Of a stretch of 64,000 bases of DNA, positions 8,767 through 16,654 are shown in pieces (the first letter of the stretch is position 1; every line of letters starts with the position of its first letter). The position numbers were made by a program, and so were the translations under genes. Location: assembly GCF_030389965.1 (NCBI RefSeq), contig NZ_CP128399.1, positions 1,850,934 through 1,914,933 on the forward strand, read 5' to 3'. The stretch is from Candidatus Chlorohelix allophototropha (GTDB taxonomy: Bacteria; Chloroflexota; Chloroflexia; Chloroheliales; Chloroheliaceae). The notes under the pieces are model-generated. The model searched no databases, was not told the origin of the DNA, and was given only the letters and a program-made list of their open reading frames with translations.

Positions 8767-9966
8767 ATGCTAACCGTAGTAACTTTTGACAACCAAGCCC
8801 CTTCTAAAGCCTATGCCTTGACCGATGTGCTTGACATTGAGTTTACAACGGCTGCGCTAGGCGGGTTTGTGGATGCCACAATAACGCTCGGTAGGCAACC
8901 GGGAAGGGCATATCTAGGCATAGCTTACAACTACCATACGCTAATACTTGCGCCGGGTGGAGAAGTGATATTTGAAGGACGCATTCACGCCTTGCCGCAA
9001 TCCATCCAAAATGGCGGGAGCAGTACCTATCAAATTACGGTGAGCGGCTATCTGATAAATCTTAATGAGCAAGATACTTGGATTCCAGCCTATACCACAG
9101 CCACCGACATAGCCACAATAATGCTGGCAGGTATAAGCGGATATGCGCCGATGCTAAATGCCAGCAGCGCCACCGTACCAGCCACCGGGACGAGTGTTCT
9201 CTACAAAACTGATAACACGGCTTCGATTAGGGCGCACCTAGACACCTTGATTAAATACGGGTCGAGTGGCAATCAGGAGCTATTGTGGCAGGTCTGGAAC
9301 AATCGCACTTTTTACCTAACACCTCGCCCGTTGGTAACTTCGCCTTATTACGAGAGCAGCGTGAGAATGGTTGATAGCTGTGATTTGGGTATCAATGGCG
9401 ATGCGTTTATGACCCGTGTGACGGTGAAGTATAAGACCGATACAGGCGTAACCACCTATACCAAAGATGCGACCAGTATAGCGGGTGTGAACTGGCAAAG
9501 TAGGTATGCCACGACTTTTGGTAGCAGTAACCCTTCTGCTTCTTCTGTAAATCTAGTTCGTGCGCCGGGAATCGTTGACCTCACCAATGAAGGGATTATC
9601 ACGGACGCGCAAGCGCAACAGATAGCCACGACAGTAATGACCCGATACGCGCAGAACGGGGTTCAGACCACCGCTACTCACTTGATTTTTAGGCGACCAG
9701 ACGCAATCAGAGATTATAGGTCTGGTGCAATTTATCCCTTGCATAAGGTGAGAGCGGGACAGTGGTTGATGATTAGAGACCTTCTGGGAGCGGATAGCTC
9801 ACTTGCGCCGGGTCAAGCTGGCATATTTGTAATAGCTACCAAATACACTATGTCCACCCGGTCACTTGAGATAACGGGAGAGTACGGACAGAACATAGAG
9901 CATCTATTGAGCAGGTTGTTATCTTCGACTAAAGCCTATGTAAATCTAACGAACGCAGTAGGTTGA
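8767..9966 (+). CDS. Tail tip / baseplate hub-like protein
   Basis: This 399-residue protein begins 3 nt after the previous gene. Its early region (LTDVLDIEFTTAALGGFVDATITLGR, then LAPGGEVIFEGRIHALPQ) has the look of siphovirus hub proteins, in which a ligand-defining N-terminal beta domain forms the tail tip ring. The middle contains TVKYKTDTGVTTYTKDATS and the end LEITGEYGQNIEHLLSRL. No protease or lysozyme motif is visible. Its place, two genes after the tape measure and before a receptor-type protein, fits the hub/baseplate. Family assignment is by order and general pattern only. Confidence 0.6.
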   Translation: MLTVVTFDNQAPSKAYALTDVLDIEFTTAALGGFVDATITLGRQPGRAYLGIAYNYHTLILAPGGEVIFEGRIHALPQSIQNGGSSTYQITVSGYLINLNEQDTWIPAYTTATDIATIMLAGISGYAPMLNASSATVPATGTSVLYKTDNTASIRAHLDTLIKYGSSGNQELLWQVWNNRTFYLTPRPLVTSPYYESSVRMVDSCDLGINGDAFMTRVTVKYKTDTGVTTYTKDATSIAGVNWQSRYATTFGSSNPSASSVNLVRAPGIVDLTNEGIITDAQAQQIATTVMTRYAQNGVQTTATHLIFRRPDAIRDYRSGAIYPLHKVRAGQWLMIRDLLGADSSLAPGQAGIFVIATKYTMSTRSLEITGEYGQNIEHLLSRLLSSTKAYVNLTNAVG

Positions 9967-9967
9967 T

Positions 9968-10600
9968 ATGCCGCTAAACACAGGAATTGGCAAGCAGTAT
10001 TCACAAGCGGATTTATACCTTCAACGAGGGACGGTAATAGATGGCTTTACCAGAGCCAATAATGCCACCTATCCGGGACGAGCGGATAGTGGACAAAGTT
10101 GGTATCCCTATCAAGGGACGTGGGGCATATCGAGCAATCAGTTATACAGTGCCAGCGATGCGACCAATGACCTTCTATTCCTAGATAGCTTCACTAACAA
10201 TCCGACCATTCAATGCACTATATCTGGGACGCTCAATAGTGCGACTATTTACCGATTACCTTGCCTAATCTTTTGCGGGTTGGACAACAGTAATTTTTTA
10301 CAGCTTAACCTGCTCAACGGCGCAATCAATTTAAGCAAGACCGATGCTGGAACTAATACGGTCTTATCCACTACGGCTACCACTACGGCTGATGGGACAA
10401 ACTACACCTTGAAGGTAATCAAGGATGGATTGAGCATAACCGTTCTCAAGAACGGCACATCCTTAATTAGCCACACTTTAGCCAGTGCGAATTTCAAGTA
10501 CCTACAGTGGACAAAGGTGGGCTGTTTATTACTCAAAGCTGGCGCACCTGCTACAGCGGCAAGGTGGTCAAGTTATACCTGTGTCGAAACGGCACATTAA
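9968..10600 (+). CDS. Putative receptor-binding tail protein with lectin-like fold
   Basis: Encodes 210 residues starting 1 nt after the hub gene stop. The pattern of strands around IDGFTRANNATYPGRADSG, WGISSNQLYSASDATNDLLFLDSF and LKVIKDGLSITVLKNGTSL resembles concanavalin-A/LamG-type jelly rolls seen in many exported sugar-binding proteins. As the last of the tail structural genes before the lysis cassette, it is the best candidate for the host-recognition protein. No signal peptide, as expected for a virion protein. The lectin-like call is from the pattern of residues, not from a search. Confidence 0.55.
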   Translation: MPLNTGIGKQYSQADLYLQRGTVIDGFTRANNATYPGRADSGQSWYPYQGTWGISSNQLYSASDATNDLLFLDSFTNNPTIQCTISGTLNSATIYRLPCLIFCGLDNSNFLQLNLLNGAINLSKTDAGTNTVLSTTATTTADGTNYTLKVIKDGLSITVLKNGTSLISHTLASANFKYLQWTKVGCLLLKAGAPATAARWSSYTCVETAH

Positions 10601-10623
10601 CCGATAGAAAGGAGGCTAGATAA

Positions 10624-11061
10624 ATGAACAATTTACTAACCTCATCTGATTTTTATGCCTCAGTAGCGGCTGCACTTATAGGTATAGGGAGTTCTATTAT
10701 CTCCTATAAGCGCAGCCGTAAGAAGATGGCGCAAGAGATAAAGACCTTGCAAAGTGATAACGAACGGTTGAGCAAGCGGGTGGAGCAGCTTGAGTATGAG
10801 AACCAAGAGTTACAGCAATCGGTCAAAAGACGGGACGAGGATTATCACAACATAAAGACTTTGCTAGATGAAGTGCAACAGGAGCGGGAGAACGAACGGG
10901 AGAGCTTTGAGTTAGAACGTCAAAGAGTGCAATCAAACCGGGATAGCTTGAGAGCCAATGTCACTTCACTAAAAAAAGAGAACCAGCTATTGAAAAAACT
11001 TGTCTCTGAAAAAGAGGCTGAAAACAAACTTTTACGAGAAAGGATTAGCAATTATGAGTAA
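10624..11061 (+). CDS. Membrane-anchored coiled-coil protein of the lysis region
   Basis: Encodes 145 residues from ATG 10624 with a strong AAAGGAGG at 10608-10615. One N-terminal hydrophobic segment (residues 9-25, ASVAAALIGIGSSIISY) is followed by KRSRKK and then by an almost continuous charged coiled coil to the end (LQSDNERLSKRVEQLEYENQ). It lies just before the holin candidate and endolysin, overlapping the next gene by 8 nt. Such proteins in this place are often spanin-like or holin-associated, but no lipoprotein partner is present. Function unknown; membrane tethering of a cytoplasmic coil is what the sequence shows. Confidence 0.7.
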   Translation: MNNLLTSSDFYASVAAALIGIGSSIISYKRSRKKMAQEIKTLQSDNERLSKRVEQLEYENQELQQSVKRRDEDYHNIKTLLDEVQQERENERESFELERQRVQSNRDSLRANVTSLKKENQLLKKLVSEKEAENKLLRERISNYE

Positions 11062-11278
11062 TGACACGAAGGTAGTAATCCCTTTATGGGGCGAGGTGGC
11101 AATCCAAGTTTTATTGCAATTGGTAACAGCCCTTTCAACGTGGGCTACATCCAACGACCCGACCATAGCAGCCTTGACCACTTCGGTAGCGGGTGTCCTG
11201 TTCAATGCCACGACCAGCTATCTTCACAAGAGCGGGGCAACCAAAGTCGCTAGCAAAAATGATACATCTAATAAGTAG
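11054..11278 (+). CDS. Putative phage holin
   Basis: The start is set at ATG 11054 because AAAGGA lies 8 nt upstream (11040-11045), inside the preceding gene, which it overlaps by 8 nt; an in-frame upstream start at 11000 lacks a ribosome binding site. The 74-residue product has a short polar N terminus, a hydrophobic middle (VAIQVLLQLVTALSTWA and IAALTTSVAGVLFNATTSYL) and a basic C terminus (HKSGATKVASKN). Size, hydrophobicity, charge distribution and position two genes before the endolysin match small holins, which form the membrane lesions that release the endolysin. Confidence 0.65.
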   Translation: MSNDTKVVIPLWGEVAIQVLLQLVTALSTWATSNDPTIAALTTSVAGVLFNATTSYLHKSGATKVASKNDTSNK

Positions 11279-11509
11279 ATGGCAAAGCGGGTCATAAAAT
11301 TCGCCTATGTGGTAGTCGGAAAAGATGAGCGTGGCAAGCCGATTGTTGACCGGGTGAGCTATGGCAACTATGAGGATTTTGAGTGTCCCAGATGCGGCTA
11401 TCGGTATCAAGTAGAGTTCGGCAGGAAGCCGCCAGTCTGCTACTACTGTGAACCTAGACCTATGAGGATGCGCCATTATGGACAGACGGATAAGGATGGC
11501 AATTGCTGA
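11279..11509 (+). CDS. Small zinc-ribbon protein between holin and endolysin
   Basis: Encodes 76 residues and begins directly after the stop of the holin candidate. It contains CPRCGYRY and CYYCEPR, two CxxC pairs 19 residues apart, the spacing of a zinc ribbon. The N terminus is a short basic strand (MAKRVIKFAYVVVGKDERG). Zinc binding is likely; the function is unknown, with a small nucleic-acid-binding regulator or a structural protein both possible. Confidence 0.7.
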   Translation: MAKRVIKFAYVVVGKDERGKPIVDRVSYGNYEDFECPRCGYRYQVEFGRKPPVCYYCEPRPMRMRHYGQTDKDGNC

Positions 11510-11548
11510 CTGGTTCTGGCGTTGCCTGATAAATAAAGGTAGAAGGTA

Positions 11549-12343
11549 ATGTTTACGATACTTCAAAAACCAGTACAAAATTACTGGACGGGTAGAGCGG
11601 GAATGCAAGCGGTAGCTATCGTTGACCATATTATGCAAGGCACGTTGGCTTCCACTGACGAGTGGTTCAACAACCCGACCTCTCAAGCCAGTAGCCATTT
11701 CGGAGTAGGCAAGGATGGCACAATCCATCAATACGTTGACCTTGCTAACTCAGCGTGGGGCAATGGGATTGTTGACCATCCCGATATGAGTATCGGTTGG
11801 TTATCGAATGCAATTGGGCGAGGTATCAACCTTAATCGTATGACGGTCTCGATAGAACACGAAGGCAATACGGGTGACGTAATGCCAGAGGCGCAATACC
11901 AAGCCAGCTTATACTTGCATCAATACATCAGCCAGCAATTAGGTATAATCTTAGACCGGGAGCATATAATCGGGCATTACCAGATTGATAGTGTGAACCG
12001 TCCGAACTGTCCGGGAACGGGTTTTCAATGGAGCAGATTGATGAGCGATTTACAGCAGACAGGCATACCGCAGAGTAACCCAGACGGTGAGTATTTTCAA
12101 GAGACTGGCTATTGGATAGTCAACGTTTTACCAGACGGGACTAGAATAGGCTTCCTAGACTTCTTCAAAAATAACGGGGGCATCAACGCTTTCGGGCTTC
12201 CAAAAACGGGAGCATATTTCGACCCGGCATTGGGGCGCGTGGTACAGCAGTTGGAAGCCAGTCGGCTTGAATATCACCCGGAGAACCCCGACCCTTACAA
12301 GGTGGAGAGGGGCTTGGTTAATGACGAGCTTCGGGGCGTTTAG
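11549..12343 (+). CDS. Endolysin, N-acetylmuramoyl-L-alanine amidase
   Basis: This 264-residue enzyme should cleave the amide bond between muramic acid and L-alanine in peptidoglycan at the end of the lytic cycle. Residues about 20-165 form an Amidase_2/PGRP-type domain with the zinc ligands H27 (IVDHIMQG), H143 (IIGHYQID) and C154 (NRPNCPGTG); E103-H104 lies in the SIEHEG strand. Residues about 190-250 (FLDFFKNNGGINAFGLPKTG) look like an LGFP-type wall-binding repeat. It has no signal peptide, consistent with export through the holin encoded just upstream. The gene is followed by a strong terminator that closes the late operon. Confidence 0.93.
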   Translation: MFTILQKPVQNYWTGRAGMQAVAIVDHIMQGTLASTDEWFNNPTSQASSHFGVGKDGTIHQYVDLANSAWGNGIVDHPDMSIGWLSNAIGRGINLNRMTVSIEHEGNTGDVMPEAQYQASLYLHQYISQQLGIILDREHIIGHYQIDSVNRPNCPGTGFQWSRLMSDLQQTGIPQSNPDGEYFQETGYWIVNVLPDGTRIGFLDFFKNNGGINAFGLPKTGAYFDPALGRVVQQLEASRLEYHPENPDPYKVERGLVNDELRGV

Positions 12344-12389
12344 ACTACTATCCATCTATTTCAGGGGGTAACTCCTGACAATCCTCCTC

Positions 12390-12429
12390 AAAAAAAGTGC
12401 TTTTCTGCCGAGAAGCACTTTTTTTTATT
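12390..12429. terminator. Bidirectional intrinsic terminator closing the late operon
   Basis: AAGTGCTT (12395-12402) pairs with AAGCACTT (12413-12420), with A residues before and eight or more T residues after the stem, so it can work on both strands. Confidence 0.9.
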
Positions 12430-12489
12430 TTGCTGAAAAAGACAGTTTTTTACCCAAAAATAGCCCTTATAGATTTACTAAAACTAAGA

Positions 12490-12790
12490 ATTGGTAAATT
12501 TATCCGATTTTTAAGGCTTAATCCGCTTGAATGGCTTTATGGCGCAAGTGAAGCTATTTTTGAGACCTTTATGTTGATACCTTTTCCCCTTGCAACAGCC
12601 CTTCACGGGCTTTGTGATTGGTGGGTTCTAAGCGTTGACAAGCCCGTGAAGCGGGGCAACGGTAAACACCCACATAATGCTAGTAACAAATACTGACGGG
12701 CTTTGTATCGCGTGTTTTGAAATTCGTGTGTAAATCTATTGTATTTTGATGTGAACAGTTATATAATGCTAGTAACAAATACAAGTTTAC
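12490..12790 (+). repeat. Composite intergenic repeat region R1
   Basis: No gene is visible between 12,344 and 12,807. The stretch holds GTAAATTTATCCGATTTT (12,494), a large inverted repeat (CTTCACGGGCTTTGT at 12,601 with ACAAGCCCGTGAAG at 12,638, one unpaired base), CATAATGCTAGTAACA (12,673), TGACGGGCTTTGTAT (12,694) and the promoter at 12,739. The same parts recur in the same order, incompletely, at about 22.3-22.6 kb and 27.96-28.25 kb. Confidence 0.85.
12739..12777 (+). promoter_or_regulatory. Prophage early-type promoter P1 with GCTAGTAACA element
   Basis: TTGTAT (12,739-12,744), 17-bp spacer, TATAAT (12,762-12,767), then GCTAGTAACA (12,768-12,777). The spacer includes ATGTGAACAG. It drives the small gene at 12,814. 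Confidence 0.85.
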
Positions 12791-12813
12791 TGATTAAGAA
12801 AGGATTTATGACT

Positions 12814-13029
12814 ATGAAACTTACCAAAGAACAAGCCGAGCAACTTGACCTGTTTTTACAGGATTGCGATGAATATCTTGAATACGCCGATGACCCGGCG
12901 ATGTATATCTGGGACAAGTTTTTTAACAGCCCAGAGCAGCGGGAAGCCCGTGAAGCCGAAGAAGCGGAAAGCCGCTTAGAACTGCTTGCCGCCCGTGTGG
13001 TGCGCCGTAGCAATCGCACCCGCCAATAG
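12814..13029 (+). CDS. Small acidic prophage protein of unknown function
   Basis: Encodes 71 residues. Two in-frame ATGs (12,808 and 12,814) are possible; the second is preferred because AAAGGA (12,799-12,804) lies 9 nt before it but only 3 nt before the first, and the same ATGAC-N-ATG arrangement recurs at 27,385 and 28,278. The protein is acidic in its first half (DLFLQDCDEYLEYADDP) and ends with an amphipathic helix (EQREAREAEEAESRLELLAARV) and a basic tail. No known domain was recognised. Its own promoter and a terminator make it a one-gene transcription unit with possible read-through to 13,073. Confidence 0.75.
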   Translation: MKLTKEQAEQLDLFLQDCDEYLEYADDPAMYIWDKFFNSPEQREAREAEEAESRLELLAARVVRRSNRTRQ

Positions 13030-13041
13030 GGTGCGATTTTT
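13013..13041 (+). terminator. Intrinsic terminator overlapping the end of the small gene
   Basis: ATCGCACCC (13,013-13,021) pairs perfectly with GGGTGCGAT (13,029-13,037), followed by TTTTAT. The left arm and stop codon belong to the preceding coding sequence. Confidence 0.9.
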
Positions 13042-13072
13042 ATCCAAGCTGATTATAGAAAGGGCTAGGACA

Positions 13073-13243
13073 ATGTTGAAATATAAAGTAGAAGATACCA
13101 AATTTGAGACCTACCGGGAAGCCTGTGAATACGCGCTGACCATTGGTAGTGGAACTGCCATCCAAGAGTTAGTAAGAGGAACGGGGAGCTATCAGACAGT
13201 AGCCCATGTTAGTTGGTTACATACAATCCAAGAGGTATATTAA
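13073..13243 (+). CDS. Small prophage protein of unknown function
   Basis: Encodes 56 residues (MLKYKVEDTKFETYREACEY...). The start at ATG 13,073 is chosen because AGAAAGGG and AGGA lie just upstream (13,057-13,070); a longer frame from 12,986 overlaps the previous gene and its terminator. The protein is soluble and mixed in charge, with a pattern like small phage beta-alpha regulators, but no family was recognised. It sits just after the terminator of the preceding gene, so its expression depends on read-through or an unseen promoter. Confidence 0.6.
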   Translation: MLKYKVEDTKFETYREACEYALTIGSGTAIQELVRGTGSYQTVAHVSWLHTIQEVY

Positions 13244-13651
13244 GATGAAAAAAGAAGTAAGCACAAGGCTCTGGTTCTAATTCAAAACCACTTTCTCTTC
13301 TGCGGTAAAGGCTCATCAATTGTAGACTTTTTCTCTTTGATAGAACAGTACAGCAACACCCTGAATAGTTAAGATAGTACACACTCTGCAAATTCGTTAC
13401 ATTTTTAACAATATTTAAACGCTTTTTTACCTTTATTTACTGCTAAGCATCTTATAATATGTTTATAAGATAACGATGGTGACTGTGTTTCGTCTCTTTT
13501 ATTCTGTATAGTTTAAAGATAAGGAGAATAGAGGCATGGTAATGATGTGCGGTAAAGCCCAATTCTAGGTTCAATCAATAAAATTTTCTGACATAGAGAA
13601 ACTAGTTACAGCATTTTGCTATACTACGTACTACTTTAGTTTATACACCCT
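13244..13651. other. AT-rich stretch before the first signalling cassette; no long gene
   Basis: No reading frame above 60 codons has a ribosome binding site here. A TATAAT occurs at 13,453-13,458 without a good -35. A 10-codon frame with a strong Shine-Dalgarno site lies at 13,536. Otherwise nothing is recognised. Confidence 0.5.
13536..13568 (+). CDS. Possible 10-residue leader peptide
   Basis: ATG 13,536 follows a perfect AAGGAG (13,521-13,526) by 9 nt and encodes MVMMCGKAQF before TAG. It lies about 85 nt upstream of the structured leader RNA and could be a regulatory leader peptide of the receiver gene. The evidence is only the ribosome binding site. Confidence 0.25.
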   Translation: MVMMCGKAQF

Positions 13652-13798
13652 AGTTTATTAGACATATCTTATTTTCAGCCTACTGCATCGTTGCAGCAGG
13701 TTGGCTTTTACTGCCTATCTCAATGGCGCGATAGGTAAGTTTTTCGCCACATAAATAAAAACAAGGGGTGGTGCTAACCCATCACCCCTATATTTTCT
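13652..13798 (+). ncRNA. Structured leader RNA A with terminator, upstream of receiver gene
   Basis: This stretch is about three-quarters identical to 16,470-16,611. It can fold as hairpin 1 (CCTACTGC with GCAGCAGG), hairpin 2 (CCTATC with GATAGG, loop ending AATGGCGC), a downstream CGCC (13,745-13,748) able to pair with the loop GGCG as a pseudoknot, and a final hairpin GGGGTG/CACCCC (13,765-13,788) followed by a T-rich run. The last hairpin looks like a terminator in front of the gene at 13,833. Candidate cis-regulatory RNA; it does not match any riboswitch consensus that I can recall. Confidence 0.65.
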
Positions 13799-13832
13799 TG
13801 TACTCAATATTATCACATAGGGAATAGGTGAC

Positions 13833-14183
13833 ATGGTAGTTTTAGTTATAAATGAGACTGCTATTCTGCGAAAAGCCCTACGCAGATTCTTTGAACTACA
13901 GGGCTACACTATGATTGAAGCTGGGAACTTTGGTCAAGCTTATTCTATGGCAATCGAATACAAACCACAGTTTGTACTAGCTGATAACCTTATAGAAGCA
14001 ACATTGTGCCTCAATTTTTTCCAGCTTCTCCAGTCAATTCCCGGTATGGAAATGACTGAGTTTGTAGTATTTACTGACTATGATGATGAGTTTGAAACTG
14101 CCGCCAGTATCAATCTAAAAGCAACTATTACCAAGCCCAACATATTGCCTAAGATGAGAGAGCATTTCCCACCCTTACATTAG
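13833..14183 (+). CDS. Stand-alone receiver-domain protein A
   Basis: This 116-residue protein is essentially one CheY-like receiver domain. The putative phosphoacceptor Asp lies in FVLADNLIEA, the Thr in VFTDYDD and the Lys in ITKPN; the N-terminal acidic pair is replaced by NE (VLVINETAI), so metal binding may be weakened. It has no output domain. It is a paralogue of the protein at 16,655, and both have the same type of structured leader and the same 3' terminator. A hybrid histidine kinase lies convergently next to it, so phosphotransfer between them is plausible. Unusual cargo for a prophage. Confidence 0.8.
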   Translation: MVVLVINETAILRKALRRFFELQGYTMIEAGNFGQAYSMAIEYKPQFVLADNLIEATLCLNFFQLLQSIPGMEMTEFVVFTDYDDEFETAASINLKATITKPNILPKMREHFPPLH

Positions 14184-14225
14184 AATAAACACCTCCTAAC
14201 TTCCCCTCATTTTAAGCAGTACAAC

Positions 14226-14264
14226 AAAGAGCCGAGCATAACCACCCGGCTCTTTCATCTTTTA
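14226..14264. terminator. Terminator after receiver gene A, conserved in the second cassette
   Basis: AAAGAGCCG (14,226-14,234) pairs with CGGCTCTTT (14,247-14,255), followed by CATCTTTT. The motif before it (AAGCAGTACAACAAAG) is repeated after receiver gene B. It probably serves the convergent kinase gene as well. Confidence 0.85.
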
Positions 14265-14289
14265 TAGGGTTGCACTATAAAGAAATATA

Positions 14290-15942
14290 TTATGCCAGCA
14301 TTGCGTCCAACTTCTCGCGCAGTTCCAAAAACTTGAAAGGCTTACTCAGCGCACCCTTAAACCCATATGCCTCAAAATTGCTCAAAATCGGGTCATTGGA
14401 ATAACCGCTCGTAACTATTGCTTTTACTTGAGGGTCTATCGCTAATAAGTGTTGGATGGTTTCCTTGCCGCCCATCCCACCCGGTATGGTTAAATCCAAT
14501 ATCACCGCTTGGAAAGGATTAGCGCTCTCCAACGCTTCCCGGTAGAGTTCAATTCCCATTGCGCCATCAAGAGCGGTTACAACCTCATACCCCACAAGAC
14601 CAAGCACTCGTTTCAATAATACGAGAATATCATTTTGGTCATCTACAATCAGAACTTTGCCTCCATACATCGAAACCAGCTTTTCCCCAGAATCTTTCTC
14701 AAAAGGTGCAACCACTTCTCCAGAAAGGGCTGGCAAATACAGGAAGAAAGTAGCGCCTTTGCCAAGTTTTGAAGTCACCCCCAGAAAACCCTTGTGCTTA
14801 CTGATAATCGAAAAGGAGGTCGCCAGTCCCAAACCGCTTCCGCTGGACTTGGTAGTAAAGTATGGTTCGAATATTTTAGTTAAGGCTTCCTGACTGATAC
14901 CGATACCATCGTCTTGGATGGAGACCTTCACGTAATCAACCGTTTTTAATAGCATTGGCTCATCCTGCCTAACGACACTGTTCGCCAGCACATTCTCAGC
15001 GGTAATCGTAATAATGCCACCTTCCGGCATTGCTTGGTCGGCATTGATAATCAGGTTATTTATTACTTGGCTTATCTGATTGGTATCAATATTCACTACC
15101 CATAAATCCTCCGGTAAGGCAAAGACACAGCGTACATTCGACCCGTGCAAGGCAAAAATAGCTGTTTCTCGCACCAACTCCTGTAGCGACGAAATTTTTT
15201 TGATGGGTGCGCCCCCTTTGGAAAAGGTTAGCAACTGGTGGGTTAATTCCTTAGCTCGGAAAGTTTGGCTTTCGGCTTCTGCCAGCAAGTCCTCTACTTT
15301 AAGCGATTTCTGGTCTTTGGTTGCCAGCTTAGCCAACCAGATATTCCCAGCTATCGAGGTCAAAACATTGTTAAAATCGTGGGCAATACCGCCAGCCAGT
15401 ATTCCCACACTTTCCAACTTTTCGGCGCGGGCTACTTCTAATTCCAGTTTACGTTCGTGGGTAACATCTCGAAAGACCAGCACTACCCCCAATATTTGAC
15501 CAGTAATCGTATCAATAATCGGCGCGGCGCTATCAGCGATGACCCGTGAATTACCTTCTTGACTAATCAAAAGGGTGCTATTAGCCAAGCCCCTGATAAG
15601 TCCGGTATCCAACACCTTTTGAACCGGGTTCTCCACCTCTTTGCCGGTTTTCTCACTGATAATATGGAATACTTCTCGTAGGGGCTTGTTTTGTGCCTCG
15701 GCAATGTTCCAGCCTGTAAGGGTTTCGGCAACCGGATTCATCATCACTACTAACCCTTGCGTATCGGTGGTAATCACCCCGTCACCGATGCTACGTAAAG
15801 TTATAGCCAGCATTTCTTTTTCTTTGAGCAACAACTTTACGTAGGTTTTGCGTATCTCCGCTTCATTTTCCAGTGCGGTAATGCGCTGCTGCAACCGTTC
15901 TAGTTCCTTATGAAGTTGCTGGTTAGAAATATCGTAATCCAT
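14290..15942 (-). CDS. Hybrid sensor histidine kinase (PAS-HisKA-HATPase-REC)
   Basis: Encodes 550 residues from ATG at 15,942, preceded by AAGGTGG; an in-frame GTG at 15,972 has no ribosome binding site. Order of domains: N-terminal coiled coil (about 5-45), PAS (about 50-165, MLAITLRSIGDGVITTDTQG), HisKA with phosphoacceptor H188 (GGIAHDFNNVL), HATPase with N box NLIINADQAMPEGG, G1 DDGIGIS, F box EPYFTTK and G2 GSGLGLA, then a complete receiver (VLIVDDQND, LDLTIPGGMGG, VTSGYS, LSKPF). No transmembrane segment, so it is a cytoplasmic sensor. All catalytic residues are present. It is flanked by two receiver-only genes that face it or point away from it, forming a small phosphorelay-like island inside the prophage. 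Confidence 0.95.
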   Translation of the reverse strand: MDYDISNQQLHKELERLQQRITALENEAEIRKTYVKLLLKEKEMLAITLRSIGDGVITTDTQGLVVMMNPVAETLTGWNIAEAQNKPLREVFHIISEKTGKEVENPVQKVLDTGLIRGLANSTLLISQEGNSRVIADSAAPIIDTITGQILGVVLVFRDVTHERKLELEVARAEKLESVGILAGGIAHDFNNVLTSIAGNIWLAKLATKDQKSLKVEDLLAEAESQTFRAKELTHQLLTFSKGGAPIKKISSLQELVRETAIFALHGSNVRCVFALPEDLWVVNIDTNQISQVINNLIINADQAMPEGGIITITAENVLANSVVRQDEPMLLKTVDYVKVSIQDDGIGISQEALTKIFEPYFTTKSSGSGLGLATSFSIISKHKGFLGVTSKLGKGATFFLYLPALSGEVVAPFEKDSGEKLVSMYGGKVLIVDDQNDILVLLKRVLGLVGYEVVTALDGAMGIELYREALESANPFQAVILDLTIPGGMGGKETIQHLLAIDPQVKAIVTSGYSNDPILSNFEAYGFKGALSKPFKFLELREKLDAMLA

Positions 15943-16469
15943 ATAGATGCCACCTTTTTCCTGCTTTTGCACACAATATCAAGGGTTTATAAATATAGGT
16001 GGAGCAACTCACTTGCTACTAAAAAATGGATTGAGAATAAGTGCAGGAGTTAGAATGGAGTGTAAATTGAAAGCTATAAATGTAAGCCAGTTAACCAACT
16101 CTTATTTGTACATTTAAATTATAGCACGTTTATAGCTTTTAGTACGCCTCGTCCACTTCTTCATTTGGGAAGTATTTATTAAAGTGTATGTATGCAAAGT
16201 ATAACTGGAAAAATAGATATACTATATCCCTTTCTATTTAATTAAATTTATGGTATGATAAACTATCAATAAAACTTTTGTGAGAAAATCCTTGAACGTT
16301 GTTTGCCTAACTATTTCTCCTAACAGTAGGAGTGTAGATGCTTGTATGAGTTAATGAGCAGAATTAGGCTCAGTTAGCGCAGTAATTCTAGCTTAGGCAA
16401 AGAATCTTAGCAGCATATTTTTAGAATACATCCCTCCCCCACCTTTATTTTTAGCACCACAAATAATTA
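15943..16469. other. AT-rich intergenic stretch between kinase and second receiver cassette
   Basis: No reading frame with a ribosome binding site was found. It must contain the minus-strand promoter of the kinase and the plus-strand promoter of leader B; TATGAT at 16,254 is a weak -10 candidate. No repeat or RNA gene recognised. Confidence 0.5.
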
Positions 16470-16611
16470 GACAAATCTTAAATTTAGCCTACTTCTTGGG
16501 GAAGCAGGTTGAATTATTTAGCTTATCGCAACGGCGCGATAGGTATGTTTATAGCCACACAAATTAAACAAAGGGGTGGCTCTAACTAGCTCCCCCCTTT
16601 TTTGCACTGGG
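16470..16611 (+). ncRNA. Structured leader RNA B with terminator, upstream of receiver gene
   Basis: Homologue of leader A. Hairpin 1 is CCTACTTC/GAAGCAGG, where a G-C pair of leader A is replaced by T-A, a compensatory change that supports a base-paired RNA. Hairpin 2 is TATCGC/GCGATA with loop AACGGC; the downstream GCCACA can pair with the GGC of the loop. A last hairpin (AAAGGGG with CCCCCTTTTTT, 16,570-16,602) is a good intrinsic terminator located about 50 nt before the receiver start. The conserved unpaired stretches GGCGCGATAGGTA and GCCACA would be candidate ligand- or protein-contact regions. Confidence 0.7.
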
Positions 16612-16654
16612 TTTTAATTAGATTTAATCAGGTTGGGGTGGAGGACTATTGGCG

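Noticed and set aside
11135-11731. 198-codon minus-strand frame opposite the lysis genes
   Set aside because: It is antisense to three supported genes with proper ribosome binding sites and has no recognisable domain.
12397-12696. 99-codon plus-strand frame after the endolysin
   Set aside because: It begins inside the terminator stem and runs through the repeat region R1, has no ribosome binding site and codes for an atypical sequence.
13245-13280. 11-codon frame after the gene at 13,073
   Set aside because: No Shine-Dalgarno site of its own and no feature beyond a start and stop codon.
13652-13798. Known riboswitch classes (cyclic di-GMP I and II, preQ1, cobalamin, SAM, guanidine) for the two leader RNAs
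   Set aside because: The conserved core sequences of these classes, as I remember them, are absent; the element was kept as an unassigned structured leader.
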